From: Mangrovihabitans endophyticus
Lineage (GTDB): Bacteria; Actinomycetota; Actinomycetes; Mycobacteriales; Micromonosporaceae
Length of the DNA stretch: 64,000 bases
Assembly (NCBI RefSeq): GCF_014646155.1
Contig: NZ_BMMX01000003.1
Coordinates: 139,832-203,831, forward strand
Direction: 5' to 3'
Part shown: positions 23,696-32,564 of the stretch, one piece after another
Layout of the letters: every line of letters starts with the position of its first letter
How positions within the stretch are numbered: the first letter of the stretch is position 1
Program-made: the position numbers and the translations under genes
Notes under the pieces: model-generated
Told to the model about the DNA's origin: nothing
Database searches by the model: none
Seen by the model: the letters and a program-made list of their open reading frames with translations, nothing else

Positions 23696-26542
23696 GTGTT
23701 GGTCCGGCTGCTGGGGCCCTTCGAGGTGCGCGATCCCACCGGGCCGGTGGTGGTGCGCAGCACGCGCCAGCGCACCGTGCTCGCCGCGCTGGCGATGCAC
23801 GCCGGGCGCCCGGTCGCGGTTGCCGACCTGGTCGATGCCGTTTGGCCGGATGATCCGCCCGCCTCGGCGCGTAACAGCCTGCAGTCGCACATCGCCCGGC
23901 TGCGCGGCGTGCTCCGGTCGTCCGGGGCGATCGTGCTGGATCCGGCCGGATATCGCCTGACGGCCGACGTCGACGCGGGCCAGTTCGAACGGCTGGTGCG
24001 CCGCGGCGAGCATGCCGCCGCGCTGGAACTGTGGCGCGGTCCGCCGTTGCGGGAGTTCCCGGACAGCCCGTTCCGCGAGTGGGCGGTGCGGCTGACCGAA
24101 ATGTACCGCGCGGTTGTCGCATCCGGGTCGGACTCGGTGGCGCTGCGCACCGAAGTGCATGCCGACCCCTGCTGGGAGGCCGGTGCGGTGGCGCTGGCCC
24201 AGTCGTTGGTCGCGTCCGGCTCCATCGCCGACGCCGCCGCGGCGCTGCGCCGGCACTGCGAAGCGGTGGTGGAGCGGCTCGGCGTGGATCCATCACCCCG
24301 GGTGCGTCGGCTCCAGGCGGAGATTCTGCGTGGCGGCGCCCCGGAGCGCGCCGGCCGTCCGGACGGCGGCGGGGAGTTCCGCAGCACGGTGCCGTTGCGG
24401 TTCTCTTCCTTCGTGGGGCGGGTCGCCGAGAAGGCGCAACTGGCCGCGCTGTTGCGCGAGCCGGGCCTGGTCAGCGTGGTGGGGCCGGGCGGAGTGGGCA
24501 AGACCCGGCTGGTGGCCGAGACGACCGGTGCGTCCGGGCGGACCGCATGGGTGGACGCCGCCGACGTCCGCGACGGCCGGGAGTTCGTGCAGGCCGCCGC
24601 CGTGGTGCTCGGCGCGCGGCTGGGGCCACGGGACGATCCGCCGCCGGCGCTGGCACGTGCCGCGGCGCGCCTTGCCGCGCCGGTGGTGCTGGACAACTGC
24701 GAGCACGTGCTGACCGCCGTGGCCGCGGTGGCCGAGGCGTTGCTCGTCGCGGGCGTACGCGTGGTGGTGACCAGCCAGGAACGTCTGCGGGTGGACGGCG
24801 AGGCGGTGCTGACCTTAGGTCCGATGCCCACCGCCGATGGCGTACGGCTGTTTCACGACCGCTGTCCCGGCGGGGACGACGACTCCGCACCGGCCGAGAT
24901 CGTCACCGCGCTGGACGGCCTGCCGCTGGCCATCGAATTGGCCGCTACCCAGGCGGCCGTGCTCGGTGTCGAGGCCGTCCGGGACCGCCTGGACGACCGG
25001 CTCGACCTGCTCGATCGCGGTCGGCGCACGGGCGCCGCGCGGCATCGCACGCTGCGCGCGGTGGCGGAGTGGTCATACCGCCTGTTGCCGGCGTCGGAGG
25101 CGGTGGTGCTGCGCCGGCTCTCGGTGTTCGGCGGCTCGTTCACGATGTCGCTGGCCGAGCAGGTGGTCGCTGTCGAACCGGTGTCCCGCGGCCGGGTCGC
25201 GCCCCTGCTGGCATCGCTGATCGAGCGTTCCCTGGTGGTGCGGCACGGCCCGCACCGATACCGTCTGCTGGAAACGGTGCGGATGCTGGCCGCGCAACGA
25301 TTGGACTCTCCAGACACCGAACGGCCGGGCGCGGCTGGGCCGGGCACGGCTGGGCCGGACACGGCTGGTCCGCAGGCCGCGAGCGCGGGACGGGCCGGCT
25401 CCGGCGACGGGGATCGCATCCGGGCCAGGCACGCCGTCGCGGTGGTCGCCGCCGCCGAGGACCTGGACGTACGCATGCACGGCCCGGACCAGGCAGCGGC
25501 GGTGCGCGAGTTCGACGATCTGCTGCCGGACCTGCGCCGCGCCCGTACGCTTCGCGACCCCGGCCTCGTCGTGCGCTTGGCCGCGGCAATGTACCGATAC
25601 GGCTATCACTGCCAGCAGTACGAAGTGCTGGCCTGGGGGCACGATGCCGTGCCGGTGGCCGGCCATCCGCGGCGCTCGGTGGCGCTGGCCGCGGCGGCGA
25701 CCCATGAATGGGGACGCGGTGACCTCACGACGGCCCGGGACCTCGCGGCCCGAGCCGGAGAGTCCTCGGCAGCGCACGAGGTGCTCGGCGACGTGGCGCT
25801 GGTGTCGTGTGACGCTCCGGTGGCGCTGGCGCACTACCGGGCGATGGCCGGCTCGGCCGTACCGGCAGTGCGGGTGTCCGGGCTCTGCGGCGCGGCGCTG
25901 GTGCTCGCCTGGACCGGGTCTGTGGCCGCGGCGGTCGCGGAGGCGGAGCGCGCGCGGCAGATCGCCGACGACTGTGCCAATCCCAGTGCCATGGCCGAGG
26001 CCCGTTACGCACTGGGAGAGGCGCTCGCGGACACCCGGCCGGAGGAGGCGTTGGTCCTGCTCAGCGAGGCGGACCACCTCGCTCGGGAAGTGGACGACAG
26101 GCTGTTCCGGGGCGCTTCGCAGACGGCCGCAGTGGCCATTCGCAGCCGCCACGGTGATCCGGCGCCGGCCCTCGCCAGCTTCCGCGAGGTGTTGCGGCTG
26201 TGGCGGCGGGCCGGCAACACCACCCTGCAGAGCAACGCGTTGCGCAATCTGATCGTGCTGCTGGCGCGGGTGGGGGAGGACGAGACCGCCGCGCTGGTGG
26301 ATGCGGCGCTGCCACCCTCGGCCGCGTTCCCGGCGCAGGCGGCGCGGCTGGCCCGCGCCCGCGCCGCGGTGGCCGAACGGCTGGGCGCCCGGACCGAGGC
26401 GTGCCACCGACGCGGCGCCGCGATGAGCGCGGTCGCCGTGACGGATGCGGCACTGAGCGCGATCGAGTCGGCGACCCGGCGGCAGACCGGTCACGATGTT
26501 CCCCACGCCGGTGAGTCGCGTGCCGGGCATCGCTACGGTTAG
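23696..26542 (+). CDS. AfsR/SARP-like transcriptional regulator with NB-ARC ATPase and helical repeat C-terminus
   Basis: Large regulator of 948 aa. Domains in order: OmpR-type winged helix (1-90; MLVRLLGPFEV, then NSLQSHIARLRGVL); bacterial transcriptional activation domain (about 95-215; FERLVRRG, ALELWRG); NB-ARC-type ATPase with Walker A GPGGVGKTRL (near 265) and VVLDNCEH as Walker B; a helical winged region; a GTAGP-repeat linker (near 545-560); and a TPR-like C-terminal half. AfsR relatives activate secondary metabolism or stress genes, often after ATP-driven assembly. No biosynthetic cluster is adjacent, so the target is unknown. GTG start at 23696. The next gene begins 3 bp after the stop. 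Confidence 0.9.
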   Translation: MLVRLLGPFEVRDPTGPVVVRSTRQRTVLAALAMHAGRPVAVADLVDAVWPDDPPASARNSLQSHIARLRGVLRSSGAIVLDPAGYRLTADVDAGQFERLVRRGEHAAALELWRGPPLREFPDSPFREWAVRLTEMYRAVVASGSDSVALRTEVHADPCWEAGAVALAQSLVASGSIADAAAALRRHCEAVVERLGVDPSPRVRRLQAEILRGGAPERAGRPDGGGEFRSTVPLRFSSFVGRVAEKAQLAALLREPGLVSVVGPGGVGKTRLVAETTGASGRTAWVDAADVRDGREFVQAAAVVLGARLGPRDDPPPALARAAARLAAPVVLDNCEHVLTAVAAVAEALLVAGVRVVVTSQERLRVDGEAVLTLGPMPTADGVRLFHDRCPGGDDDSAPAEIVTALDGLPLAIELAATQAAVLGVEAVRDRLDDRLDLLDRGRRTGAARHRTLRAVAEWSYRLLPASEAVVLRRLSVFGGSFTMSLAEQVVAVEPVSRGRVAPLLASLIERSLVVRHGPHRYRLLETVRMLAAQRLDSPDTERPGAAGPGTAGPDTAGPQAASAGRAGSGDGDRIRARHAVAVVAAAEDLDVRMHGPDQAAAVREFDDLLPDLRRARTLRDPGLVVRLAAAMYRYGYHCQQYEVLAWGHDAVPVAGHPRRSVALAAAATHEWGRGDLTTARDLAARAGESSAAHEVLGDVALVSCDAPVALAHYRAMAGSAVPAVRVSGLCGAALVLAWTGSVAAAVAEAERARQIADDCANPSAMAEARYALGEALADTRPEEALVLLSEADHLAREVDDRLFRGASQTAAVAIRSRHGDPAPALASFREVLRLWRRAGNTTLQSNALRNLIVLLARVGEDETAALVDAALPPSAAFPAQAARLARARAAVAERLGARTEACHRRGAAMSAVAVTDAALSAIESATRRQTGHDVPHAGESRAGHRYG
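25328..25372 (+). repeat. Three 15-bp in-frame units in the AfsR-like linker
   Basis: Three tandem 15-bp units (25328-25342, 25343-25357, 25358-25372) encode GAAGP, GTAGP and DTAGP. They lie in a flexible Pro/Gly/Ala linker between the ATPase and the helical C-terminal half of the regulator. Confidence 0.9.
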
Positions 26543-26545
26543 CGG

Positions 26546-27130
26546 GTGTCTGAGATCCCGTGGTGGGGGCTGCCCCTCATCGCCGCCGTGTTCGCCCTGG
26601 CCGGAGCCGGGACTGCGATGATCGTGTCGGCGCGCAACGACTACGCGCGCGGCCGGGTGCGCAAGACCCGGCGGTGGTACGAGGAACGGATGTCCGCGTA
26701 CACCGAGCTGATGGCCGCCTTCGACCGCGTCGTCTACCGGTTGCGCACGGGGTACGCCGCGCGTGGTCGGCAGCCCGACCCGATGGCATACCTGGACGAA
26801 GTGGGCCCGGCGCTGATGCGGGTGCGCCTGCTCGCCTCGGGGCCGGTGCGCAGCGCCGCGCTGGCCGCCCACCTGCTGCTGGAGAAGCTGCACGAGACGG
26901 GCAAACCGGCGGCGGTGCCGGGGGTGGATCCGGAGAAGCACGGCCGGGAGTTGCTCGCCCAGGTGCCGTTGGTGCTGCAGGAGTTCGAGGCCGCGGCGCG
27001 CGAGGAGCTGGAGATCACGCCGCAGCCGCCGGCCGTGCTGACCGGTTTCGGACGGACCCGGCTGATCACCCTGCGCCGCCCGGCGCGCATCGCCGAGGTC
27101 CCGGAGAAGGAGCCGCACGCGGCCCGCTGA
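26546..27130 (+). CDS. Single-helix membrane protein of unknown function
   Basis: Protein of 194 aa that I do not recognise. One N-terminal membrane helix (about residues 6-27, LPLIAAVFALAGAGTAMIV) is followed by a basic, mostly helical cytosolic part (RKTRRWYEERMSAYTELMAAFDRVVYRLR), so topology is probably N-out/C-in. The tail is proline-rich and ends in charged residues. GTG start at 26546, 3 bp after the AfsR-like stop, so the two genes are very likely cotranscribed. That would make it a membrane partner or target of the regulator (inference). Confidence 0.7.
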   Translation: MSEIPWWGLPLIAAVFALAGAGTAMIVSARNDYARGRVRKTRRWYEERMSAYTELMAAFDRVVYRLRTGYAARGRQPDPMAYLDEVGPALMRVRLLASGPVRSAALAAHLLLEKLHETGKPAAVPGVDPEKHGRELLAQVPLVLQEFEAAAREELEITPQPPAVLTGFGRTRLITLRRPARIAEVPEKEPHAAR

Positions 27131-27177
27131 CCGGCGCGGGCTCGTCATCGGCGGCGATGTCCCGCAGGATGGTGGTC

Positions 27178-27816
27178 ATGCCGGACTCAGTGACCTCAGC
27201 CATCATCCGCAGCGGCGTCGTCGCGGTTCTGCGTGCGCCGTCCGCCGATGCGTTCGCCGCCGTGGCCGACGTGCTGGTCGGCGCCGGCGTCACGGCGATC
27301 GAAGTCACGCTGACCTCCCGCGGCGCCATGGACGCGCTGGCCGGGCTGCGCCGCCAGCTCCCGCCGAGCGCGGTGGTCGGTGCCGGCACGGTGCTCACCC
27401 CGGACGACGCCAAGGCGGCGCGGGACGCCGGTGCGGCGTTCCTGGTCTCACCGGTGGCCGATCGGCTGGCTCAGATGATCGAGGCTGCCGGCGACGTGCC
27501 GTTCTATCCGGGCGCCTTCACCCCGACCGAGATGCTCACCGCGCATCGTGCCGCCGCACCGCTGGTCAAGTTGTTTCCCGCGGGCGGGCTCGGACCGGCG
27601 TACCTGAAGGATCTGCGAGGGCCGCTGCCGGACCTGCGAGTGATGCCGACCGGAGGGGTCGAGATCGCCGACATCGCGGCCTGGTTGCAGGCTGGGGCTT
27701 CCGCGGTGGGGCTGGGCGGCCCGCTTCTGCAGGACGCGGCGCGCGGCGGAAGCCTTACGGAGTTGGCCGAGCGGGCCCGCCGCGCGGTCGACGCGGTCGC
27801 GTACGCGCGCTCATGA
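27178..27816 (+). CDS. eda: 2-dehydro-3-deoxy-phosphogluconate (KDPG/KHG) aldolase
   Basis: Class I aldolase of 212 aa that cleaves KDPG to pyruvate and glyceraldehyde 3-phosphate. Seen: AIEVTLTS (catalytic Glu strand), GTVLTPDDAKAARDAGAAFLVSP, PFYPGAFTPTE, the Schiff-base Lys in KLFPAGGLGP (near 130) and the phosphate-binding PTGGV. Three in-frame ATGs are possible. The one at 27178 has AGGA 8 bp upstream; 27157 and 27169 have poor sites. ATGA overlap with the kinase gene links the last two steps of 2-keto-3-deoxygluconate breakdown. Confidence 0.92.
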   Translation: MPDSVTSAIIRSGVVAVLRAPSADAFAAVADVLVGAGVTAIEVTLTSRGAMDALAGLRRQLPPSAVVGAGTVLTPDDAKAARDAGAAFLVSPVADRLAQMIEAAGDVPFYPGAFTPTEMLTAHRAAAPLVKLFPAGGLGPAYLKDLRGPLPDLRVMPTGGVEIADIAAWLQAGASAVGLGGPLLQDAARGGSLTELAERARRAVDAVAYARS

Positions 27817-28742
27817 GCTCGCTGTTCACCGTCGGCGAGACGATGGGGCTGTTCGGTGCGCTGGCGATCGGCCGGATCGAGCACGTCGCCTCGTTCGGCT
27901 TCGGCATCGGGGGTGCCGAGTCCAATGTGGCCATCGGGGTGACCCGGCTGGGTGGCGCCGCGACCTGGCTGGGCCGGCTCGGCAGCGACGCGACCGGTGA
28001 CATGATCGCCCGTCGGCTGCGCGCCGAGGGCGTGCACACCATGGACATCCGCGACGAATCCTTCACCGGTCTGATGGTGAAGCACCGCCGCACCGGCGAG
28101 ACCATGCAGGTCGACTATCACCGCGCCGGATCGGCGGGTTCCCGTCTGACTCCGGCGGACATCCCGAGCGACCTGGCCGGCGCGTCGCTGTTGCACCTCA
28201 CCGGGATCACCCCGGCGCTGAGCGACTCGGCGCGGGCCGCGGTGTTCCATGCGGCCGAGACCGCCCGCGCGAGCGGGGTGGCGGTGTCCTTCGACCTCAA
28301 CTACCGCAGCAAACTGTGGTCCCGGTTCGACGCCGCCCCGGTGCTGCGTGACCTGGCCACGCGCGCGGACGTGCTGTTCGCCGGCCCGGACGAGGCGGAG
28401 CTGATCGTGGGCGCCGCGGGCACGGATCTGCCGGCGGCGCTGGCCGCCCTGGGGCCTGTCGAGGTCGTGGTGAAGGACGGCGCGCGGGGGTGCACCGCGC
28501 TCCTGGACGGCGTGCCGGCGAAGCTGCCCGCCCTCCCGGTGACCGTGGTGGACCCGGTTGGTGCGGGCGACGCGTTCGTCGCCGGCTACCTCGCGGCGCG
28601 TCTGGCCGGGTGGGCGGCGCCGGACCGGTTGCGCCAGGCGGTGGCGGCGGGCGCCTTCGCGGTGACCGTGCCGGGCGACTGCGAGGGGCTGCCGTCGACG
28701 TCCGAACTGGACGACATGTCGTTCGTGGACGTGCGGCGCTGA
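27813..28742 (+). CDS. kdgK: 2-dehydro-3-deoxygluconokinase (PfkB family)
   Basis: Ribokinase-fold kinase of 309 aa that phosphorylates 2-keto-3-deoxygluconate to KDPG, the substrate of the aldolase encoded just upstream. Seen: the N-terminal FTVGETMGLF; first PfkB region GGAESNVAIGVTRLGG; and second signature DPVGAGDAFVAGYLAARLAG with the catalytic Asp in GAGDA. It overlaps the aldolase by ATGA at 27813, so translation is coupled. No dehydratase or uronate importer is adjacent, so the source sugar acid is not shown. Confidence 0.91.
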   Translation: MSSLFTVGETMGLFGALAIGRIEHVASFGFGIGGAESNVAIGVTRLGGAATWLGRLGSDATGDMIARRLRAEGVHTMDIRDESFTGLMVKHRRTGETMQVDYHRAGSAGSRLTPADIPSDLAGASLLHLTGITPALSDSARAAVFHAAETARASGVAVSFDLNYRSKLWSRFDAAPVLRDLATRADVLFAGPDEAELIVGAAGTDLPAALAALGPVEVVVKDGARGCTALLDGVPAKLPALPVTVVDPVGAGDAFVAGYLAARLAGWAAPDRLRQAVAAGAFAVTVPGDCEGLPSTSELDDMSFVDVRR

Positions 28743-28769
28743 CGGCTCGACCGGGACGACGAATGCGGC

Positions 28770-29630
28770 CTAGAGCTGGGGGTGGCCGAACAGTCCGGGC
28801 AGCCCCCCGGTGTGCAGGAAGACCACCCGGCCCCGGTGGGGTCCCGCGGCGATCAGCCCGGCCAACGCCCGGCCGGTGTAGGTGGGGTCGAGGAAGAGCC
28901 CCTCGGTGCGGGCAGCCAGTTTCAGCGCGTCCCGGACACGTTCGGTGAAATCGTGATAGCCCGGTCCGACCTGGCCACGGTCGATGGCGAGCCGGTCTGC
29001 GGGCACGCCGGGTGCCAGGGCGGCGATCGCGGCGCACGGATCGGGTAACGCGCCGGTGTCCACGCCCAGCACCCGTTCGGGGCCGAGCCCGGTCACCAGC
29101 CCCGCCATGGTGCCGCCGGACCCGACCGCCGTCACCACCTGGTCGACGTTCGGCAGTTGCTCGGTGATCTCTCGCGCGCAGTCCACATAGGCCTGCACCG
29201 ACGACGGCGTCGACCCGCCGAGCGGAATGACGTGTGGCCGGTCGCCGGTGGCCCGCAGGCTGTCCGCGATGGCCTCCGGGTCCGCGTTCCACACCACCTG
29301 CGCTCCGGCCAGATGGTCGAGCACCAGGTTGCCGCTCAGCCGCGACGGCGGTTCGCCGTGCAGCACCAGGACCGACCGCAAGCCGAGCCGGGCGGCCGCC
29401 GCGGCGGTGAGGCGGGCGTGGTTGCTCTGCGGCGCCCCCACGGTGATCAGCGTGGTGGCGCCGGCCCGCAGCGCCTCCGCGCACAAAAACTGCAGTTTGC
29501 GCACTTTGTTGCCACCGCCACCGAGTCCGGTGAGGTCGTCGCGTTTGATCCACAATTCGCCGATGCCGAGCGCGGCGGCCAATCGCGGCGCCGGTTCCAG
29601 GGGTGTCGGCCAGGTGCCCAGACTGATCAC
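28770..29630 (-). CDS. PLP-dependent D-cysteine desulfhydrase / ACC deaminase homologue
   Basis: Fold-type II PLP enzyme of 286 aa. Seen: LWIKRDDLTG, the PLP-lysine block GGNKVRKLQF, GAPQSNHARLTAAAAARLG and the phosphate loop GSGGTMAGL. The C-terminal FLHTGGLPGLF has Thr after His. That Thr is typical of D-cysteine desulfhydrases, whereas ACC deaminases usually have other residues in their substrate-defining positions. D-cysteine desulfhydrase activity is therefore favoured (inference). At 286 aa it is somewhat shorter than the usual 320-340, mainly in mid-protein loops. Convergent with kdgK, with 27 bp between. Confidence 0.82.
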   Translation of the reverse strand: MISLGTWPTPLEPAPRLAAALGIGELWIKRDDLTGLGGGGNKVRKLQFLCAEALRAGATTLITVGAPQSNHARLTAAAAARLGLRSVLVLHGEPPSRLSGNLVLDHLAGAQVVWNADPEAIADSLRATGDRPHVIPLGGSTPSSVQAYVDCAREITEQLPNVDQVVTAVGSGGTMAGLVTGLGPERVLGVDTGALPDPCAAIAALAPGVPADRLAIDRGQVGPGYHDFTERVRDALKLAARTEGLFLDPTYTGRALAGLIAAGPHRGRVVFLHTGGLPGLFGHPQL

Positions 29631-29743
29631 GATCGGACCCTACCCATCTGTCGGTCTCGGCTGCGTCTCGCTGTCCGGCCGGGTCCGCGCAACGCCGCCT
29701 GGGGAGAGTCTCGCAGCAACACCACCTGATCGCCCGGCGTGCC

Positions 29744-30682
29744 TCAATGCTCGTCGGCACCGCGGTGACCGCGTCGCCACACCAGGCGCTGGACGAGCAG
29801 GGTCGCCACCCCGGCGAGCACGATCGCCGCGAGGTTGATCACCAGTTGCAGCGCCGAACCGGCCGCCTCGTCGGGCACCCCGTAGGCCAGCGCCACGGCC
29901 GCGTTCCCCGCCGCTGGAATCGTGGTGACCGAGATGAGCACCCCGACCAGCGTGGTCGACTTGGCCGAGGTCAACGACAGCATCCCGGCGATGCCGGCGA
30001 GCACGCCCACCACCCAGCTCAACGCGTCCGGCTGCCAGATGAAACTGGTCAGCGGCCGGGGAGCCAGCAGCATCGAGCGGTCCACCACCCCGATCGCATC
30101 CAGCAGCCAGGTGGCCAGCACGGTCACCGCCGCAGCCGCCGAGAACCCGGCCACCAGCGCGACAAGCGCTCGCCGGGCCAGCCGGGGACGGCGCCGCACC
30201 AGGCCCACGCACAGCCCGGCCAGCGGGCCGTAGTCCGGGCCGGCGGCCATCGCGCCGACGATCAGGATCGGCAGGTCGCGCAGCACACCGATGGCGGCCA
30301 CCACGGTCGCGACGATCATGAAGGTGAGGAACGCGCCGGACAGCGTGCTCTCCTCGCCGGTGTTGTGCTCGATCTCCTGCCACACCACCGCGTCCACGCC
30401 CAGTCCGGGCACCAGCCGTTCGGCGCGGTCCACCGAGGCGGACAAGGCGATGTCGACGTGTTCCAGCATGATCGCGCCGTCGCGCTGGATGTCCAGGTCG
30501 CCCAGCCGGTCGATGACGCCGCTGGCACCCTCCCGGACGACGTCACAGAACACCAGGTCGCCGTCCGGTTCGCGGGCGGCGCCGGGCACCACGGCCACGT
30601 TGGTCACCGCGTCACTGTCGGCGAGGATCTGCGCCAGGCGTGCGGTGCGGTCCGGCGGGACGATGATCCGCATGTGCAGCAC
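29744..30682 (-). CDS. DUF389 (TIGR00341-like) membrane protein
   Basis: Integral membrane protein of 312 aa. The first about 105 residues form a soluble alpha/beta domain (MRIIVPPDRTARLAQIL). About six helices follow: FLTFMIVATVVAAIGVLRDLPILIVGAMAAGPDYGPL is characteristic of DUF389, as is SLTSAKSTTLVGVLISVTTIPAAGN. The family is widespread, and its transport or channel role is not well established. The GTG at 30682 gives the usual family N-terminus; an ATG sits three codons downstream. A single gene, flanked by a 113-bp gap and a divergent protease gene. Confidence 0.87.
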   Translation of the reverse strand: MLHMRIIVPPDRTARLAQILADSDAVTNVAVVPGAAREPDGDLVFCDVVREGASGVIDRLGDLDIQRDGAIMLEHVDIALSASVDRAERLVPGLGVDAVVWQEIEHNTGEESTLSGAFLTFMIVATVVAAIGVLRDLPILIVGAMAAGPDYGPLAGLCVGLVRRRPRLARRALVALVAGFSAAAAVTVLATWLLDAIGVVDRSMLLAPRPLTSFIWQPDALSWVVGVLAGIAGMLSLTSAKSTTLVGVLISVTTIPAAGNAAVALAYGVPDEAAGSALQLVINLAAIVLAGVATLLVQRLVWRRGHRGADEH

Positions 30683-30925
30683 GGGCGGACTTTACCGATG
30701 GCGGCCGGACAAGTAAGACCGAGGACCCGTGGCGGCGGATCCCCGGCCTGACTTCGAGGACAGGCTACTCGCCCCGGCACCCGGGCGGCAGCCCCACCAC
30801 CGGTCCGGCACGGGAGACCGTTCGTCGTGCTCATCGCGCGAATGACCACCCGGCTCGCCTCAGATCGGACCGGTCGTGGCCGAACTGGGCGGCCGTAGGG
30901 ATCGATACGGCTGAAGGGCCACCAC

Positions 30926-32353
30926 ATGCGCACCGTCCCCCGGCCGACCAGCCGCACCGCGGCGGCGGTGGTCCTCGGCCTGATCGCCGCCGCGCTCGCG
31001 GTGCCCGCACCGGCCGCCGCGGGCGCGACGCCCGGCCGCTACATCGTGACCCTGTCCGTGGCGGCCACCGCCGGTCGCTCGGCGGTCGCCGCCGACGCGG
31101 TCGCCGGGAAGGTGCTCACGGCCGGGCACATCGTCAAGACCTACCGCAGCGTGCCCGCGCTCGCCGTACGGATGACCGCCACCGAGGCGCGCCGGGTCGC
31201 GGCCGATCCCGCCGTCGCGGCCGTGGAGCCGGACCAGCGCGTACGCATCGAGACCGTGCAGCGCGGCGCGACGTGGAACCTGGACCGCATCGACCAGCGT
31301 TCGCGTGCCCTGTCGCGCAGCTACACGCCGACCGACGACGGCAGCGCGGTGCACGCGTACGTGATCGACACCGGCATCCGGATCGGGCACGACGAGTTCC
31401 AGGGCCGTGCCTCGTACGGCTACGACTTCGCCGGCCACGACAGCGCCGCCGCCGACTGCAACGGACACGGCACGCACGTCGCGGCCACCCTCGGCGGGCG
31501 GCGGTACGGCGTCGCCAAGCAGGTGCGCCTGGTGGCCGTGCGGGTGCTGGACTGCGCCGGTGAGGGATACCTGTCGGACGTGCTGGACGGCGTCGACTGG
31601 GTGACCCGGCACGCGATCAAGCCGGCGGTCGCCAACATGAGCCTCGGCGGGTTCGTGTCGCCCGCTCTCGACGCGGCGGTGCGCACCTCGATCAGCAGCG
31701 GCGTCACGTACGTGGTGGCGGCCGGCAACAGCGCCGACGACGCCCGCTACTACAGCCCCGCCGGTGTGCGCGCGGCGATCACGGTGGGCGCCACCGACGT
31801 CCGCGACCGGCGCGCTAACTGGTCGAACTGGGGACCGGCAGTGGACCTGTTCGCCCCCGGCGTGGGCATCTGGTCGGCGTGGCGCAGCGGCGACTCGTCG
31901 CGTGCCGTGCTCAGCGGAACATCCATGGCCGCGCCGCACGTGGCGGGCGCCGCGGCGCTCGTGCTGGACGCGTACCCGGCGTACACGCCCGCCGAGGTCT
32001 CCGCGTACCTGGTGCGCGGGGCGACCGTGGGCCGGGTGGTCAACCGGGGCGCCGGCTCGCCGAACCGGCTGCTGTTCGTCCCGCCGCCGCCGCGCCGGCC
32101 GGTCATCCGGACGGTGTCCCTGCCGGCCGCGTCGGTGGGGGAGCCGTACCGGGCCCGGCTGCGGCTCGCGGCCACCCGGCGGGGTACGTGGAGCGTGGCG
32201 TCCGGAACGTTGCCCGAGGGACTGCGCCTCTCGGGCGCCGGTTACCTGTCCGGCACGCCTATCGAGGCGGGCACCGGCCGGGTGCTGATCCGGTTCACCG
32301 ACTTCGTCCCGCACCGAGTGAATCGTGCCTACACCCTCGCGGTCGGCGAGTAG
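30926..32353 (+). CDS. Secreted subtilisin-like protease (S8A, proteinase-K type)
   Basis: Exported serine protease of 475 aa. A signal peptide (to about residue 33) is followed by an inhibitor-I9 propeptide (RYIVTLSV ... VAAVEPDQRV) and the catalytic domain from WNLDRIDQ. Triad: Asp in VIDTGIR (near 148), His in GHGTHVA (near 181), Ser in SGTSMAAPHVAG (near 331); oxyanion Asn in AAGNSADDA. After about residue 390 a putative-Ig/cadherin-like module follows (SVGEPYRARL, GLRLSGAGYLSGTP). ATG at 30926 with GAAGGG upstream. Followed on the same strand by a second secreted protease. Confidence 0.93.
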   Translation: MRTVPRPTSRTAAAVVLGLIAAALAVPAPAAAGATPGRYIVTLSVAATAGRSAVAADAVAGKVLTAGHIVKTYRSVPALAVRMTATEARRVAADPAVAAVEPDQRVRIETVQRGATWNLDRIDQRSRALSRSYTPTDDGSAVHAYVIDTGIRIGHDEFQGRASYGYDFAGHDSAAADCNGHGTHVAATLGGRRYGVAKQVRLVAVRVLDCAGEGYLSDVLDGVDWVTRHAIKPAVANMSLGGFVSPALDAAVRTSISSGVTYVVAAGNSADDARYYSPAGVRAAITVGATDVRDRRANWSNWGPAVDLFAPGVGIWSAWRSGDSSRAVLSGTSMAAPHVAGAAALVLDAYPAYTPAEVSAYLVRGATVGRVVNRGAGSPNRLLFVPPPPRRPVIRTVSLPAASVGEPYRARLRLAATRRGTWSVASGTLPEGLRLSGAGYLSGTPIEAGTGRVLIRFTDFVPHRVNRAYTLAVGE

Positions 32354-32522
32354 CCGCCTCCGCGGTGGCGTCGGCGGGCATCCCGAATCGGTGATAGCCC
32401 GGTGTTATGTAAGCCGTGAAACCGCAGCTCAGCACCCCTAGAGAAGGCTTGTGCGGTGGTGATCGGGCGGGGGCGGACACCCTTGAGTCGGGATCGAAAA
32501 TTGTAAATACTTCGAGCCAATG

Positions 32523-32542
32523 GTGCGCCTGTCACGGCGCAC
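32523..32542 (+). promoter_or_regulatory. Hairpin just upstream of the S1 protease ribosome site
   Basis: Stem GTGCGCC / GGCGCAC with a 6-base loop, 11 bp before the GGGAGGA ribosome site at 32554. Upstream lie a possible promoter (TTGAGT at 32483, TAAATA at 32504, 15-bp gap) and a small dyad TCGAA-N12-TTCGA (32494-32515). The rest of the 211-bp gap shows no gene. The hairpin may affect message stability or translation. It does not match a riboswitch class I know. Confidence 0.35.
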
Positions 32543-32564
32543 ACCATCCCCCTGGGAGGATCCC

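Noticed and set aside
21614-24256. 880-aa minus-strand open frame opposite the sulfatase-like gene
   Set aside because: Shadow with repetitive RLGRVRLG from the 15-bp repeat; no start context and no domain.
28770-29630. Firm naming as ACC deaminase
   Set aside because: The HTGG segment fits D-cysteine desulfhydrase better. The two cannot be separated safely without alignment, so the double name was kept.
32354-32564. ydaO-type c-di-AMP riboswitch before the secreted protease
   Set aside because: Looked for because such switches control actinobacterial wall enzymes. The conserved GGGGGA..CC and GGGTGAA blocks are absent here, and also before the amidase at 18092.
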